Source of the DNA: Butyrivibrio sp. INlla16
Lineage (GTDB): Bacteria > Bacillota > Clostridia > Lachnospirales > Lachnospiraceae
Direction of reading: 5' to 3'
DNA: 64,000 nt
Assembly: GCF_900104155.1 (NCBI RefSeq)
Contig: NZ_FMYB01000010.1
Coordinates: forward strand, 1 to 64,000
This document shows positions 54,362-63,668 of this stretch, one piece after another; within the stretch, counting starts at the first letter, position 1; every line of letters starts with the position of its first letter. Under the pieces are notes generated by a model. It was not told the origin of the DNA and made no database searches. It saw only the letters and a program-made list of their open reading frames with translations. Position numbers and translations under genes: made by a program.

Positions 54362-55090
54362 TCAGAACTTGATATACCTAGGTCTACCCGAACTTACCAC
54401 GTAATCCTCTGCCCAGATATAAGCAACCAGTTTCCCATGATAATAAAATTCACAGCGGTTTCCCTTTATCTCATCCATTACCAGTGTAATTGCATCGACC
54501 CGGATACAATCCTCGGAATTCTCATACCACAATCCCTGAACATTCTGTGCATAGGTAATAACGAAATCCTTGAGCTCGCAGTAGTGGAATCTGTCGTAAG
54601 TGACAAGCATCCTGGACCTCTTACATTCATCCGCGCCTGCCTTGGGTATTCTGGCTCCTATAATCTTAATCCTGCCGCTCTTCATTCGTCTGAAGGAAAT
54701 CATAATCTCATAGCCGCCTTCAAGAGCCTGATAAAGCACAAAGGGATGTGTACTGCAGTAGAGTCTCTCGCTTCCATAGCCAAGCTTTCTTCGAAGGCTT
54801 GTAAGCGCCAGTCTGATTTTGGCTATAAACGCTTCATCCTCATTGTTTCTTCTGACCTGAAGCCTTAAGATAACCGCATACTCTGCCTGTAAATAGTAAT
54901 AATAGGCCTGTGATATGTCCGCCGTACCTCCGATTCCCTTGCGGTACATATCACCAAGCTCATAGGCAGCCTCCGCAAATCTGCATCTGTAGTGGCCTTT
55001 TCCTTCACTTATGAACTTTTTAAGCTCCCGTCGGTACTCAGCGCGCTTGGTCCTTCTGATGCCGACTCTTGATTCGTCCCGTTCTTTCAT
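54362..55090 (-). CDS. Hypothetical protein with one Sel1-like repeat
   Basis: A 242-residue, basic protein of unknown function. Residues about 37-72, FAEAAYELGDMYRKGIGGTA followed by YYYYLQAEYA, form one Sel1-like repeat (a helical pair found in protein-protein contact domains). The rest, including MISFRRMKSGRIKIIGARIP and LVTYDRFHYCELKDFV, resembles no family I know; eight or so aromatic strands suggest a compact beta domain. No signal peptide or membrane segment. It is divergent from the CPBP gene. Confidence 0.6.
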   Translation of the reverse strand: MKERDESRVGIRRTKRAEYRRELKKFISEGKGHYRCRFAEAAYELGDMYRKGIGGTADISQAYYYYLQAEYAVILRLQVRRNNEDEAFIAKIRLALTSLRRKLGYGSERLYCSTHPFVLYQALEGGYEIMISFRRMKSGRIKIIGARIPKAGADECKRSRMLVTYDRFHYCELKDFVITYAQNVQGLWYENSEDCIRVDAITLVMDEIKGNRCEFYYHGKLVAYIWAEDYVVSSGRPRYIKF

Positions 55091-55205
55091 AGATGTTATA
55101 ATATCACAGAAGGGGTTTCTTTACACCCTTGATTTTATTTCGTATAATTTCGTAAACGGATATTATAAATACATACTTACTTTGTGTAACAAAAGGAGTT
55201 TATTT

Positions 55206-56246
55206 ATGTCTGTAAAAAAGAAATTCTCACATCTTGGTTTTTCAATCCTCTTTTATGTGGTTTTCTCCAACATACTCAGCGTAGTTTTTGTAGCTGCAGC
55301 AATGTTTATATATATCTTCGTTAATTACTTCTCGTATCTGAGCGCTTCCCCGGAAATAGGTGATGGTCTGAACATGGAGCTTTATATGCAGCTTATAGAA
55401 CAGTTCAGGGCGAACACCACTCTCACAACCTTAATTACCATGTGCTCGGGATATCTTATCGCTGTTCCGATTTCAATAATCATCTTAAACGCTCCGGCTA
55501 CCAGGGATCTTCTTCCGCTTAAGGGTATGCAGTTTATGACTCCTGAGGAGAAGGCTCAGGGAAGGAAGCTTACCCCGGGAGAATTTTTCAGATTTATCAT
55601 GTACATGTTTCCGCTTGGAATAATCGGCTCCCTTATAGGGCAGATACTTGCAGTAATAATGGGCAGCATTACCGGACAGGACATGACTGATGTTCTGTCA
55701 TCCACTCTCACAAATATGTCACTTCCTATGGTCTTTCTTCTCAGCGTTGTACTTGCTCCGATTTTTGAAGAAATCATGTTCAGATACGCAGTGATCGGTT
55801 ACTGCAGGCGCTATGGTGAATGGAATGCCATCATTATATCCGCTTTTATTTTCGGACTTATACACACCAATGTTTTCCAGTTCTTCTATGCTTTTGCGCT
55901 GGGAATTGTTTTTGGTTATGTATATATTTACACAAGGAAACTGATCTATACCATCATCATGCACTGTACCTTCAATTTCTTTGGAGCCTTTGTGCCGATG
56001 CTGATTGATCCCAATCTTTCACCCTCCAATACGGGTTCCATTATTTATTCCGTGATTCAGTACATCGTCGCTATAATAGGCCTTATCATGCTGATTTTTT
56101 ACGTAAAAAAAGGAAGTCTCCTACAGAATTCCCCAAATACTCCGATTCAGGACAAATTCTGTAAGGACTCCGTTTTAAATGTAGGAATGATAAGCCTCAT
56201 CATCGCGTGCATTATCATAACTATACTGTTAAATTTTGCGATCTGA
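55206..56246 (+). CDS. CPBP family intramembrane metalloprotease
   Basis: A 346-residue polytopic protein related to CAAX-processing type II proteases. Active-site motifs are PIFEEIMFRYAVIG (EExxxR), FGLIHTN and HCTFNFFG. Roughly eight membrane segments are visible. The start at 55206 has AAAGGAG upstream; the longer frame to 55011 overlaps the divergent gene and is rejected. Such proteins often process peptides or protect against self-made bacteriocins, but no peptide gene is adjacent. Confidence 0.88.
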   Translation: MSVKKKFSHLGFSILFYVVFSNILSVVFVAAAMFIYIFVNYFSYLSASPEIGDGLNMELYMQLIEQFRANTTLTTLITMCSGYLIAVPISIIILNAPATRDLLPLKGMQFMTPEEKAQGRKLTPGEFFRFIMYMFPLGIIGSLIGQILAVIMGSITGQDMTDVLSSTLTNMSLPMVFLLSVVLAPIFEEIMFRYAVIGYCRRYGEWNAIIISAFIFGLIHTNVFQFFYAFALGIVFGYVYIYTRKLIYTIIMHCTFNFFGAFVPMLIDPNLSPSNTGSIIYSVIQYIVAIIGLIMLIFYVKKGSLLQNSPNTPIQDKFCKDSVLNVGMISLIIACIIITILLNFAI

Positions 56247-56276
56247 TCTGTTTCTCTTTATGAAAAAAACAAGATT

Positions 56277-56528
56277 TTAGAGCATTTCTACAACTTCCTG
56301 TGAGAAGTCTGCATAGCCGTTTTTATATAATTCCTGAACAAATTCTACGGCTTTCTGACCGGATTCCTCAATCGGTACACCCTGACTGTAGATATACTCA
56401 ACCTTATTTCCGTTTGCCATAATAAAATTCACCTGTGTTCCAATAATCTGGCCATCGCCGACATCCATGCCGACTACTTCGACATCTGTAACTTCACGAA
56501 CACGTCCTGCAGCAAATAATACTCTCAT
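56277..56528 (-). CDS. Small conserved-looking protein downstream of a chemoreceptor
   Basis: An 83-residue soluble protein starting MRVLFAAGRVREVTDVEVVG with AAGGAGG upstream; a longer frame to 56546 begins inside that site and is rejected. It has a mixed alpha/beta look (VNFIMANGNKVEYIYSQGVP, then helix KAVEFVQELYKNGY). I do not recognise the family. Its start is 15 bp after the chemoreceptor stop, so the two are one transcript, and it may be a receptor partner. Confidence 0.7.
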   Translation of the reverse strand: MRVLFAAGRVREVTDVEVVGMDVGDGQIIGTQVNFIMANGNKVEYIYSQGVPIEESGQKAVEFVQELYKNGYADFSQEVVEML

Positions 56529-56542
56529 ATTAACCTCCTTAA

Positions 56543-58027
56543 TCAATCGTCATCAGAGTCATCCGCATCAAAGTTGATCTCCTTAAGACGTTGTGCCTGC
56601 TTGTAAATACCATCCAGGGATTCTCTGAAGCTTTCGAACTTCAAAACCGCCTCCTGAGCATTCTTTAGTCCGTCATTGGAAAGTGCAGCAACTTCTTCAC
56701 TTGTGGCAGACAGATTAGAAATATTATCATTTATCTCATTTGTGGAATTATCAATCATCTCCATACTGGTTCCGATATCACTGATCTTATCAATCAGATC
56801 CTCGAAATTATGATTGATCGTCTCAAATGAGGAAGCGGTATCACGGATTACCTGATTCTGCAATTCCACGGACTCAACCGTATTATCTATACTCTCCATG
56901 GCCTTATTTGCATCTTCTGTAAGTTCACCGATAATTTTTGTAATCTCATTGGATGCATTATTAGTCTGCTCAGAAAGCTGTCTGATATCATCTGCAACAA
57001 CCGCAAAGCCTTTTCCTGCTTCTCCTGCTCTGGCAGCCTCAATTGAAGCATTAAGTGCAAGGAGGTTTGTCTGCTTTGAAATAGCCATGATCGAACCAAG
57101 AATTTTCTGTACCTCTTCTACCTTGTTGAGAACTGCCTTAGTAGATTCAGCAGTAATCTGGCTGGCAGAACGAACGCCTCTTGCCTTGTCTCTCAAAACC
57201 TCGATGGTCTGAGCCACTTCAGCAACCGTCTCCTTGGTACTCTGCGAAGCTTCTATCATCTGCTGTCTCTGAGAATCCGCAACCTGTGTCTGCTCTCTTA
57301 TCTCTGCCACCTTCTGGGCTTCATCCGTTACCGCATTTGCGGTACTCTCTGTGGAGCTTGCTATATCCTTCATTCCGGAGCTTGTATTTTCAATAATCGA
57401 CTCAAGTTCAGCTATAGTACCCTGAGCACTGTCGAAATGTTTGGAAATTCGTCTTGCGATTTTTCCCATATCATGGCTGGCAGCTTCCTGAACCTTGGCA
57501 TTTTCCTGGATAGTTTCAAAATGCTCCTCATTAAAGATATTCAATAGGCTCATAGTATAATATAATGCCAGAATCGTAAGTATTGTAGCAATTCCGGTAA
57601 GTGCTATTTCTGTACCGCTTCTTTCCCCCTTCGAAAGGACTCTTAGGGCGGTGATGACATACATAAGGAGAATTACTGAACTTCCGCCTATTATAATGCG
57701 CTTGTTCATATAAAGAATTCCGCATACAAGGATAGGAAGTCCGAACATAACATAGTAGAGCTGACCTTCGACAACCATTACAACAACGAAAGTAACCGTT
57801 GCACCAAGCATGATCATCGTAGAACCGATACGGCCTTCCCTGAACTTCGCCATCGCTACGCGCATTACCGCAATACTTATCACAACGGAAGCTATTTCAA
57901 GAATTCTTCCGCCGGAAAAGCCCGCCGTAACCCCTTCAAACACAAAAGCGAGTGCACAGGTAGCCACAATAATAAGGCATACCGTAAACGCTCGCTGATT
58001 GGCACGGGAGAATTGGTTCTTATCCAT
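56543..58027 (-). CDS. Methyl-accepting chemotaxis protein
   Basis: A 494-residue transmembrane receptor. About six hydrophobic segments occupy residues 15-185, with almost no extracellular ligand domain, so sensing may occur in the membrane. No HAMP domain is evident. The cytoplasmic signalling hairpin has the standard tip [20 protein letters not shown] with [16 protein letters not shown], so coupling to CheA/CheW is expected. The C-terminus is acidic ([10 protein letters not shown]) and lacks the CheR-docking pentapeptide. Start 58027 has AGGAGG upstream; the longer frame is rejected. Confidence 0.9.
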   Translation of the reverse strand: MDKNQFSRANQRAFTVCLIIVATCALAFVFEGVTAGFSGGRILEIASVVISIAVMRVAMAKFREGRIGSTMIMLGATVTFVVVMVVEGQLYYVMFGLPILVCGILYMNKRIIIGGSSVILLMYVITALRVLSKGERSGTEIALTGIATILTILALYYTMSLLNIFNEEHFETIQENAKVQEAASHDMGKIARRISKHFDSAQGTIAELESIIENTSSGMKDIASSTESTANAVTDEAQKVAEIREQTQVADSQRQQMIEASQSTKETVAEVAQTIEVLRDKARGVRSASQITAESTKAVLNKVEEVQKILGSIMAISKQTNLLALNASIEAARAGEAGKGFAVVADDIRQLSEQTNNASNEITKIIGELTEDANKAMESIDNTVESVELQNQVIRDTASSFETINHNFEDLIDKISDIGTSMEMIDNSTNEINDNISNLSATSEEVAALSNDGLKNAQEAVLKFESFRESLDGIYKQAQRLKEINFDADDSDDD

Positions 58028-58167
58028 ATTGTCCTCCTGATATATAAATGCAAACAATTGATACAAATATTCTCACACTTAATATTTTATCAGAATAGAC
58101 GAAATTCAGTTCTAAATTTTTACTAAATAAGGATATTCTCTCTTTATAATTACTTTATAAATCGGAC

Positions 58168-58707
58168 CTATTGCCTGTCATAATAAGCTTTGCCTGAGCA
58201 AATAAAATAGGTTCTGATGTATCCGTCTGTGGAAACAAAGGCGATTTCATTGGTTGATTCAAGATAATAAATATCATCACCGTCCTCGGCTTCAGTCTTG
58301 TGAAGAGCCTCCGGATTGTTTATAAGAGCATTGGCTCCTTCAAGATATTCTTCCTCTGAAGAAAAGCCCATTTCCGCCCCATGCTTTTCGAAATGGCCGG
58401 ATAAGCGGTCAGGATAGCGGAAATTGTAGGTTTTCCCATCACGCTCTTCAATTGCTGATATAGCAGCCTCTGCTGCACTTTTGGCATCGCTTTTTTCATC
58501 GTCTGTAAGGAGCTGCGCTGAATTTTCCGCAGGCTCGTAGCTTGAAAGCTCAGAGCTGCTACTTCCGGCATTATTCCCCTCATTCGATGAACCAAACTGG
58601 GGATACATTATCATATACATCACGCAGATGATAAAAAGAACCATTATCCCCATGTAGTAGCTCTTTGATTTTTTTCTGCGCGGTTTTCTATTTAGACGAT
58701 TATCCAT
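58168..58707 (-). CDS. Membrane-anchored protein with BECR/EndoU-like nuclease domain
   Basis: A 179-residue protein: basic start (NRKPRRKKSKSYY), one transmembrane segment (about 18-36), a Ser/Glu-rich linker and a C-terminal domain. The last 80 residues (LSGHFEKHGAEMGFSSEEEY, then YYLESTNEIAFVSTDGYIRT and GKAYYDRQ) resemble the barnase/EndoU/colicin-type nuclease domains that end polymorphic toxins. It is not preceded by a delivery module. No immunity gene is visible next to it. GtrA lies 30 bp upstream, so it may belong to the glycosyltransferase transcript. The family call is from memory of sequence pattern only. Confidence 0.5.
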   Translation of the reverse strand: MDNRLNRKPRRKKSKSYYMGIMVLFIICVMYMIMYPQFGSSNEGNNAGSSSSELSSYEPAENSAQLLTDDEKSDAKSAAEAAISAIEERDGKTYNFRYPDRLSGHFEKHGAEMGFSSEEEYLEGANALINNPEALHKTEAEDGDDIYYLESTNEIAFVSTDGYIRTYFICSGKAYYDRQ

Positions 58708-58737
58708 TACTCTAATCTCCAACAAAACCTAAGTCAT

Positions 58738-59121
58738 TTATTTATATACAAATTCGCGCTGTATAACAAAGCTAAGCAAAAACAATACGGTGTCCACCGG
58801 GATTTTCACATATACTTCCGGAACCGATTCAAAGAAGCCGTGAATAAAGGTAACTCCGTAGCCGCTAAGCAGCATTATAACAACGGCAAGCAGCAGATAT
58901 TTGGCTGCAGCAAGGAATTTGTTTCCTCTCCCCTTAAATACCACCTTGTAATTAACCATAAAATTGTAGGTGGCGGATATCACTCTTGCCAGTATCGTAG
59001 AAAGCAGAATATATCCTATAAAAAGATCCTCGACATTCCTGAAAAGTCTGCAAAACAGAGCAAACATAAGCATATCTATTACACTCGACGAAAGCGAGGA
59101 AATAATAAACTTAAAGAACAC
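58738..59121 (-). CDS. GtrA-like membrane protein (possibly cut from a fusion)
   Basis: A 127-residue protein with four hydrophobic segments of the GtrA family, thought to help move undecaprenyl-linked sugars across the membrane. In Lachnospiraceae GtrA is frequently fused to a GT2 glycosyltransferase. Here it starts at a GTG that lies inside the GT2 reading frame, without a ribosome binding site, in a +1 or +2 frame to it. The C-terminal part (IPVDTVLFLLSFVIQREFVY) is complete. It may be an inactive leftover of a fusion gene damaged by deletion. Confidence 0.6.
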   Translation of the reverse strand: MFFKFIISSLSSSVIDMLMFALFCRLFRNVEDLFIGYILLSTILARVISATYNFMVNYKVVFKGRGNKFLAAAKYLLLAVVIMLLSGYGVTFIHGFFESVPEVYVKIPVDTVLFLLSFVIQREFVYK

Positions 59122-59630
59122 CGCATAAATCCCGCAGGAATAGCACGTAGACCGGTCTGTGTATCAGTCACCTTTACTCCGGTCAGGACACCCATCACCT
59201 TGCTGGTGGTTTTATTTCCAAACACGGATCTCGCGGGAATTCCGCCCTCATCAAAATTTCGGCACCCTAAAATCAGAGCATCGCTGTTTTCCAAAAGCTC
59301 TCTCTTGACCCTTGTGATATCTGTCGTTGTATGCTGTCCGTCGGAATCAGCGGTTATGACTCCTATCATATCGGGATACTCATTCAAGCAGTAATTGAAG
59401 GCATCCTTCAGTGCTCTTCCCTTACCCATATTGACTGCATGTCGAAGGACAACTGCCCCATATTCAGACTTGGCCGTCTCAAAGAGTTGTCCATAGGTAT
59501 CCTTATCCGAGCCGTCATCCACTATTACAACAGGTTTAAGCTCCGATGCTTTCAGGTCGGAAAGAAGCTTTATTAACTTTTCATCCGGCTCATAGGCCGG
59601 GATTATAATCGGTATTGTCTTATTTTCCAT
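59079..59630 (-). CDS. Family 2 glycosyltransferase, C-terminally truncated
   Basis: GT-A fold glycosyltransferase opening IPIIIPAYEPDEKLIKLL, with VIVDDGSD, LRHAVNMGKGRALK and TADSDGQH (DxD-type). It stops at residue 183 shortly after DTQTGLRAIPAGFM, where family members continue for about 60 residues. After this point the frame passes into noise (CSLSLLFPRFRRV), and GtrA sequence begins in another frame on the same bases. A deletion at about 59115 that fused and frameshifted a GT2-GtrA gene explains this. Its start is 2 bp from the stop of the upstream membrane protein gene. Confidence 0.7.
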   Translation of the reverse strand: MENKTIPIIIPAYEPDEKLIKLLSDLKASELKPVVIVDDGSDKDTYGQLFETAKSEYGAVVLRHAVNMGKGRALKDAFNYCLNEYPDMIGVITADSDGQHTTTDITRVKRELLENSDALILGCRNFDEGGIPARSVFGNKTTSKVMGVLTGVKVTDTQTGLRAIPAGFMRCSLSLLFPRFRRV

Positions 59631-59632
59631 AT

Positions 59633-61561
59633 TTAATATAAATAAACAGGGTATAGTTTAATATCGTTTCCTGATTTTTCTATCCTGTATATCTTCCAGA
59701 ATTTAAAATATTCCTCACCTTCCGTGATGGTGTTAAAAGTTTCTGCCATAGTCTCTTCCCCAACAGAGGGTACTTCCGCAAAGAGATACTCAGCATGACT
59801 GCTTAATATTTTTTCACATATAGTCGCTGCTGTATCAGTCTCTGTAAGTGTATCATACACCGCCGGAACAGGCGATGCTTCCTTGCTGATGTAGGTATCG
59901 TGGACCCAGTGATTAGACTCACCGCTCCTAAGATTCAATACTCTGTGTCCCCAGAGATCCCTGTGCCCGTAAACGGCTTCAATAAACATCTCTCCGCCAT
60001 CATCTATCATATCGCCGTTGTACGTCTTATTATCGGCAAGTTCTGTTCTATATCCCGCTAGATACTTGTACATACCCTTATAATCTGCCGTAAGAAGCAC
60101 AAAAGCCGCGAACGCGATGTAAATCAGTATCGCCTTCTTATTGTTGTCCGGGGCATCGGATTTTTCCGAAAGTTTCTCATATCTTCTCGCCTTCGTAAAT
60201 GCTATTCCCGCAATCAGATATATGCCGCCTATAGTAAAAGGTGCCCCATATCTTGCTATCGAATTTGTCATAGCAAAGGCATCAAGATACTGATCCTCAG
60301 CCTGAAAAAGCGAAATATGTGCAATGAAAATAATTGCATGTGAAATAAAAGCTGATATCAAAAGGAAAATCCCTATCGGCTTCGCCTGCTCCCTTGCTAT
60401 TATTCCCTTTTTTACCATCAGAATAAAAGCTGCAAAGATAAGGATTATCACCGCGCCTATCGGAAGGTCAAAGGTTATATTGTGATCAGCATGCATCGGC
60501 ATGGTCCAAAGCCCGAGGAAAAAGTATCTGGCTTTATCAAGTGCATTAGCGGGGACAGAATAGGAACCTGTTGCCATTTTTATTCCAAGTCCCGTAGCCT
60601 TGGCCACTCTCCTGTTTATCAGGCAGAACAGAAGCCAGCTTCCGTAAAAGGATGCCGAAAAAAGTGACGCGAAGATTATTCCTCTCTCTTTGTATCCAAG
60701 CATAAAATAGAACAAAAGTGCAAAGAGTGCCCACTCGATACCGACAGATTTCGTAAGGAACAGCACCGCTGCATATAGCGCAATCCTTCCGTAATAAAAA
60801 AGACTTGCATGGTCTCTTTTGTCCCAGATGGCATACAGCAGAGCTCCATATATGATGCCCATAGTGATATCAGCCGGAGTTCCGTAAAAGATAATTCCGT
60901 TTACAATTCCCGGGACCATAAATGCAAGCAGAGTTGCCGGCGCTGAAAGCTTGTCCCTCACTGCTTTTACAAGAGGCATAAGAAAAACTGCGTTTAACGC
61001 AAAATAGCCGGCAAACTGGAGTCCTTCAATATATCTGCCCGAACTAATCTGCAGGAAAACCCATTTAAACAGTGATGTTACCGGCGGATAATCTCCGAAT
61101 TCCGGTGAAACATTGCCGTATTTTCCGGGAAACCTGTTCAGATAAAACAACTGTTTAGCATCAGATGACCAGAAATTGATATCATCCCACCAGGTGAAAA
61201 TCTGGTCCTTTGTAAGATAGGTAACAGCTGTCAAAACAAGGATAAAGGTAATTACAGAAGGTCTAAAGAAAGCCTTTAAACATCTTCGAAATACTCTTTT
61301 TTTGCTGTTAATGTTCACGATCTTGGATGCAAGCGAAGCCTCCTTTATACAGTGCTCCGCATAAATAATCAGCACAAAAAAGGCTATTATCAAAAGAGCT
61401 ATTACATAAATAGCCCTCATTTCCCCAATTACAGCCAGAAGGTACAATGCAAGTATCTGCATTGCACCTGTCATGGCTATGGTATCGCATATGCTCTCTT
61501 TGAATTTAACGGCAAGAACAGATGCCGTCAGAAAAAATGCTGTTGGAATTAGCAGCCACAT
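59633..61561 (-). CDS. Large polytopic membrane protein, GT-C glycosyltransferase-like
   Basis: A 642-residue protein with about eleven or twelve transmembrane segments. An outside loop between the first segments has WWDDINFWSSDAKQLFYLNR, whose acidic pair is the kind of catalytic motif found in GT-C lipid-linked sugar transferases; YPPVTSLFKWVFLQISS follows. The C-terminal ~120 residues are outside (GHRDLWGHRVLNLRSGESNH). Together with the GT2/GtrA genes two bases downstream this looks like an envelope polysaccharide or lipid glycosylation unit. Substrate unknown. Confidence 0.7.
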   Translation of the reverse strand: MWLLIPTAFFLTASVLAVKFKESICDTIAMTGAMQILALYLLAVIGEMRAIYVIALLIIAFFVLIIYAEHCIKEASLASKIVNINSKKRVFRRCLKAFFRPSVITFILVLTAVTYLTKDQIFTWWDDINFWSSDAKQLFYLNRFPGKYGNVSPEFGDYPPVTSLFKWVFLQISSGRYIEGLQFAGYFALNAVFLMPLVKAVRDKLSAPATLLAFMVPGIVNGIIFYGTPADITMGIIYGALLYAIWDKRDHASLFYYGRIALYAAVLFLTKSVGIEWALFALLFYFMLGYKERGIIFASLFSASFYGSWLLFCLINRRVAKATGLGIKMATGSYSVPANALDKARYFFLGLWTMPMHADHNITFDLPIGAVIILIFAAFILMVKKGIIAREQAKPIGIFLLISAFISHAIIFIAHISLFQAEDQYLDAFAMTNSIARYGAPFTIGGIYLIAGIAFTKARRYEKLSEKSDAPDNNKKAILIYIAFAAFVLLTADYKGMYKYLAGYRTELADNKTYNGDMIDDGGEMFIEAVYGHRDLWGHRVLNLRSGESNHWVHDTYISKEASPVPAVYDTLTETDTAATICEKILSSHAEYLFAEVPSVGEETMAETFNTITEGEEYFKFWKIYRIEKSGNDIKLYPVYLY

Positions 61562-61586
61562 GTGTATGTCTCCAGATTAGTATATT

Positions 61587-61603
61587 CTCCCAGGGGGAAG
61601 GCT
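61587..61603. repeat. Fragment of the dispersed repeat, copy D
   Basis: CCCAGGGGGAAGGCT matches the 3' portion of copies A-C; the front part is missing. It sits in the 42-bp gap between the HerA-like gene stop and the membrane protein start. Confidence 0.5.
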
Positions 61604-63172
61604 TTATAACTTAAATAGCGTACCGATAATTCCTCGGCCGAGGCTTGCTCCGATGTTGCCTCCAAGTGTCTTTCCGAACTTTCCGAAGCCCTTGCCGGCA
61701 GCTTTACCTACTTCACGTCCCACTGTGCCACTCACGGTTGAAGCAACGGATTTTGCAGCGCGCTTCTTTGCAGCTTCTGCCTTCTGCTTTTCACGCTCCT
61801 CTTCTTTTGCCTTGGCTGCCTCTTCTTTCTCCTTTGCTTTAGCAGCCTCTGCCTCGGCTTTAGCCTTAGCAGCTTCCTCTGCAAGCATTACTCCCTTTCT
61901 CTGAAGCATCTCATACGCAGAATCGGAATCTACTGCATTTGCATATTTACTGTAGAGAAGGCTTCCCTTTATTGCGCTGTCTCTCTCAGAGTCGTCAATT
62001 CCTCCGATTTTACTCATAGGAGGAAGAATAAATGCACGTCTGACAACTCCCGGCGTACCGTTCTCATCAAGGAAGGACACAACAGCCTCTCCTGTTCCAA
62101 GCTCCATGATAGCATCATAAGTCTTAAACTCGGGATTCTCCCTGAAGGAATCCGCAGCGGCCTTAACAGCCTTCTGATCTGCGGGAGTATAGGCATGAAG
62201 CGCATGCTGTATTTTATTGCCGAGCTGTGCAAGAACTCCATCCGGAATATCTCTCGGATTCTGAGTGATGAAATAAACACCGACTCCCTTGGAGCGAATA
62301 AGTTTTACGACCTGCTCTATCTTATCAAGAAGGGCCTTGGAAGTGTCCTTGAAAAGAAGGTGCGCTTCATCAAAGAAGAATACCATCTTGGGCTTCTCCA
62401 TATCTCCCACCTCGGGAAGCGTCTCAAAAAGCTCTGAGAGCATCCAGAGAAGGAAGGTTGAATATAAAACGCCATTATTTATAAGGCTCTCGGAATCAAG
62501 AATGTTGATCATTCCCTTTCCATTCGTATCTGTTGTAAACCAATCGGTGAGATTAAGCGCAGGCTCTCCGAAGAAAGTCTCGGCCCCCTGTGTCTCAAGC
62601 GCAACAACGCTTCTTAAAATCGCGCTTATGGATACGGGACTCATCTTACCGTACTTGGCGGCATATTCCTTATTGTTCTCTGAGAGCTCATTTAAAAGAG
62701 CCTTAAGATCTTTGGTATCAAACAGGAACCACCCGTTATCATCCGCTATTTTGAATGCAATTGTGAGGATATCGCTCTGAAGATCGTTGAGTCCAAGAAT
62801 TCTGGACAAAAGAATAGGTCCCATCTCAGAAACAGTGGTGCGAAGCTGAATTCCCTTCTCTCCGAAAAGATCCCAGAAAGTAACAGGATACTTTTTGTAT
62901 TCGTAGCCTGTTCCTGCAAGAGAAAATCTCTCTATTCTCTCTTCCATCCCTGAGCCTTCGCGGATCATTCCTGCAAGATCGCCCTTAACATCGGCCAGAA
63001 ATACCGGAACACCCATATCGGAGAAGGATTCCGCAAGAACCTTAAGTGTAACCGTTTTACCTGAACCGGTTGCGCCTGCAATCAGTCCGTGTCTGTTTGC
63101 CATCTTCGGCAAAAGGCATAAATCATCCCCATTGTCTGCTTTTGCTACCCACACCTTACTGTCTTTAAACAT
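61604..63172 (-). CDS. HerA-like / DUF853 ATPase
   Basis: A 522-residue P-loop ATPase of the HerA/FtsK superfamily (YjgR type). Walker A is GATGSGKT, Walker B VFFFDEAHLLF, and the sensor region FITQNPRDIPDGVLAQLGNK is typical. The C-terminal 110 residues are an Ala/Lys/Glu coiled coil ending in a glycine-rich tail (GKGFGKFGKTLGGNIGASLG). The start at 63172 is 8 bases from GGAGG; earlier methionines are too close to the site or in front of it. A partner nuclease such as NurA is not adjacent. Role unknown; DNA translocation is the family expectation. Confidence 0.88.
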   Translation of the reverse strand: MFKDSKVWVAKADNGDDLCLLPKMANRHGLIAGATGSGKTVTLKVLAESFSDMGVPVFLADVKGDLAGMIREGSGMEERIERFSLAGTGYEYKKYPVTFWDLFGEKGIQLRTTVSEMGPILLSRILGLNDLQSDILTIAFKIADDNGWFLFDTKDLKALLNELSENNKEYAAKYGKMSPVSISAILRSVVALETQGAETFFGEPALNLTDWFTTDTNGKGMINILDSESLINNGVLYSTFLLWMLSELFETLPEVGDMEKPKMVFFFDEAHLLFKDTSKALLDKIEQVVKLIRSKGVGVYFITQNPRDIPDGVLAQLGNKIQHALHAYTPADQKAVKAAADSFRENPEFKTYDAIMELGTGEAVVSFLDENGTPGVVRRAFILPPMSKIGGIDDSERDSAIKGSLLYSKYANAVDSDSAYEMLQRKGVMLAEEAAKAKAEAEAAKAKEKEEAAKAKEEEREKQKAEAAKKRAAKSVASTVSGTVGREVGKAAGKGFGKFGKTLGGNIGASLGRGIIGTLFKL

Positions 63173-63271
63173 TTCCATACCCTCCAACGTTATGCTTAAA
63201 TTCAATCTACTTACTATTTTAACTACAAATCTTCAGCAAAACAACAAACATAAACAATTTTTGATTAATTG

Positions 63272-63301
63272 AAAAAACCGGTAGTCTTACGACTACCGGC
63301 T
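63272..63301 (-). terminator. HU gene terminator
   Basis: Minus strand CCGGTAGTC pairs with GACTACCGG around GTAA, with TTTTTTCAATT following. It begins about 16 bp past the stop at 63318. Confidence 0.9.
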
Positions 63302-63317
63302 GTTTCTGAAGTTTAAA

Positions 63318-63596
63318 TTATTTCTTATTAACAAGATCCTTAAGAGCCTTACCAGCCTTGAACTTAGGAGCTACAGAAGCGGGAATCTTGATGCTCTCGC
63401 CAGTCTGAGGGTTCTTACCTGTTCTAGCTGCTCTCTTTGTGGTCTCGAAAGTACCAAAGCCAACAAGCTGAACCTTATCCTTCTTCTTAAGCTGCTTTGA
63501 AACAACGTCAACGAAAGCCTTTACAGCCTTCTCAGAATCCTTCTTAGAAAGACCTGTCTCCTTTGCAATTGCTTCTACTAATTCTGTCTTGTTCAT
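63318..63596 (-). CDS. hup: DNA-binding protein HU
   Basis: A 92-residue nucleoid protein. It opens MNKTELVEAIAKETGLSKKD and has the DNA-wrapping beta-arm region GFGTFETTKRAARTGKNPQTGE followed by IPASVAPKFKAGKALKDLV. The start ATG at 63596 follows GGAGG; the longer frame to 63668 is promoter sequence. Strong Shine-Dalgarno, promoter and terminator suit an abundant protein. Confidence 0.97.
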   Translation of the reverse strand: MNKTELVEAIAKETGLSKKDSEKAVKAFVDVVSKQLKKKDKVQLVGFGTFETTKRAARTGKNPQTGESIKIPASVAPKFKAGKALKDLVNKK

Positions 63597-63639
63597 AATC
63601 GTTTTCCTCCAAATATAAGAAAATTTAACTACATTGACT

Positions 63640-63668
63640 ATACTAGCACCCAAAAAGCCTAAAAACAA
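63640..63668 (-). promoter_or_regulatory. hup promoter
   Basis: On the minus strand TTGTTT (63663-63668) and an extended TGC-TAGTAT -10 (63640-63645) stand 17 bp apart, 44 bp before the start codon. Confidence 0.55.

Noticed and set aside
6316..61603. Dispersed repeats as CRISPR
   Set aside because: Copies are single, thousands of bases apart, without spacers or cas genes.
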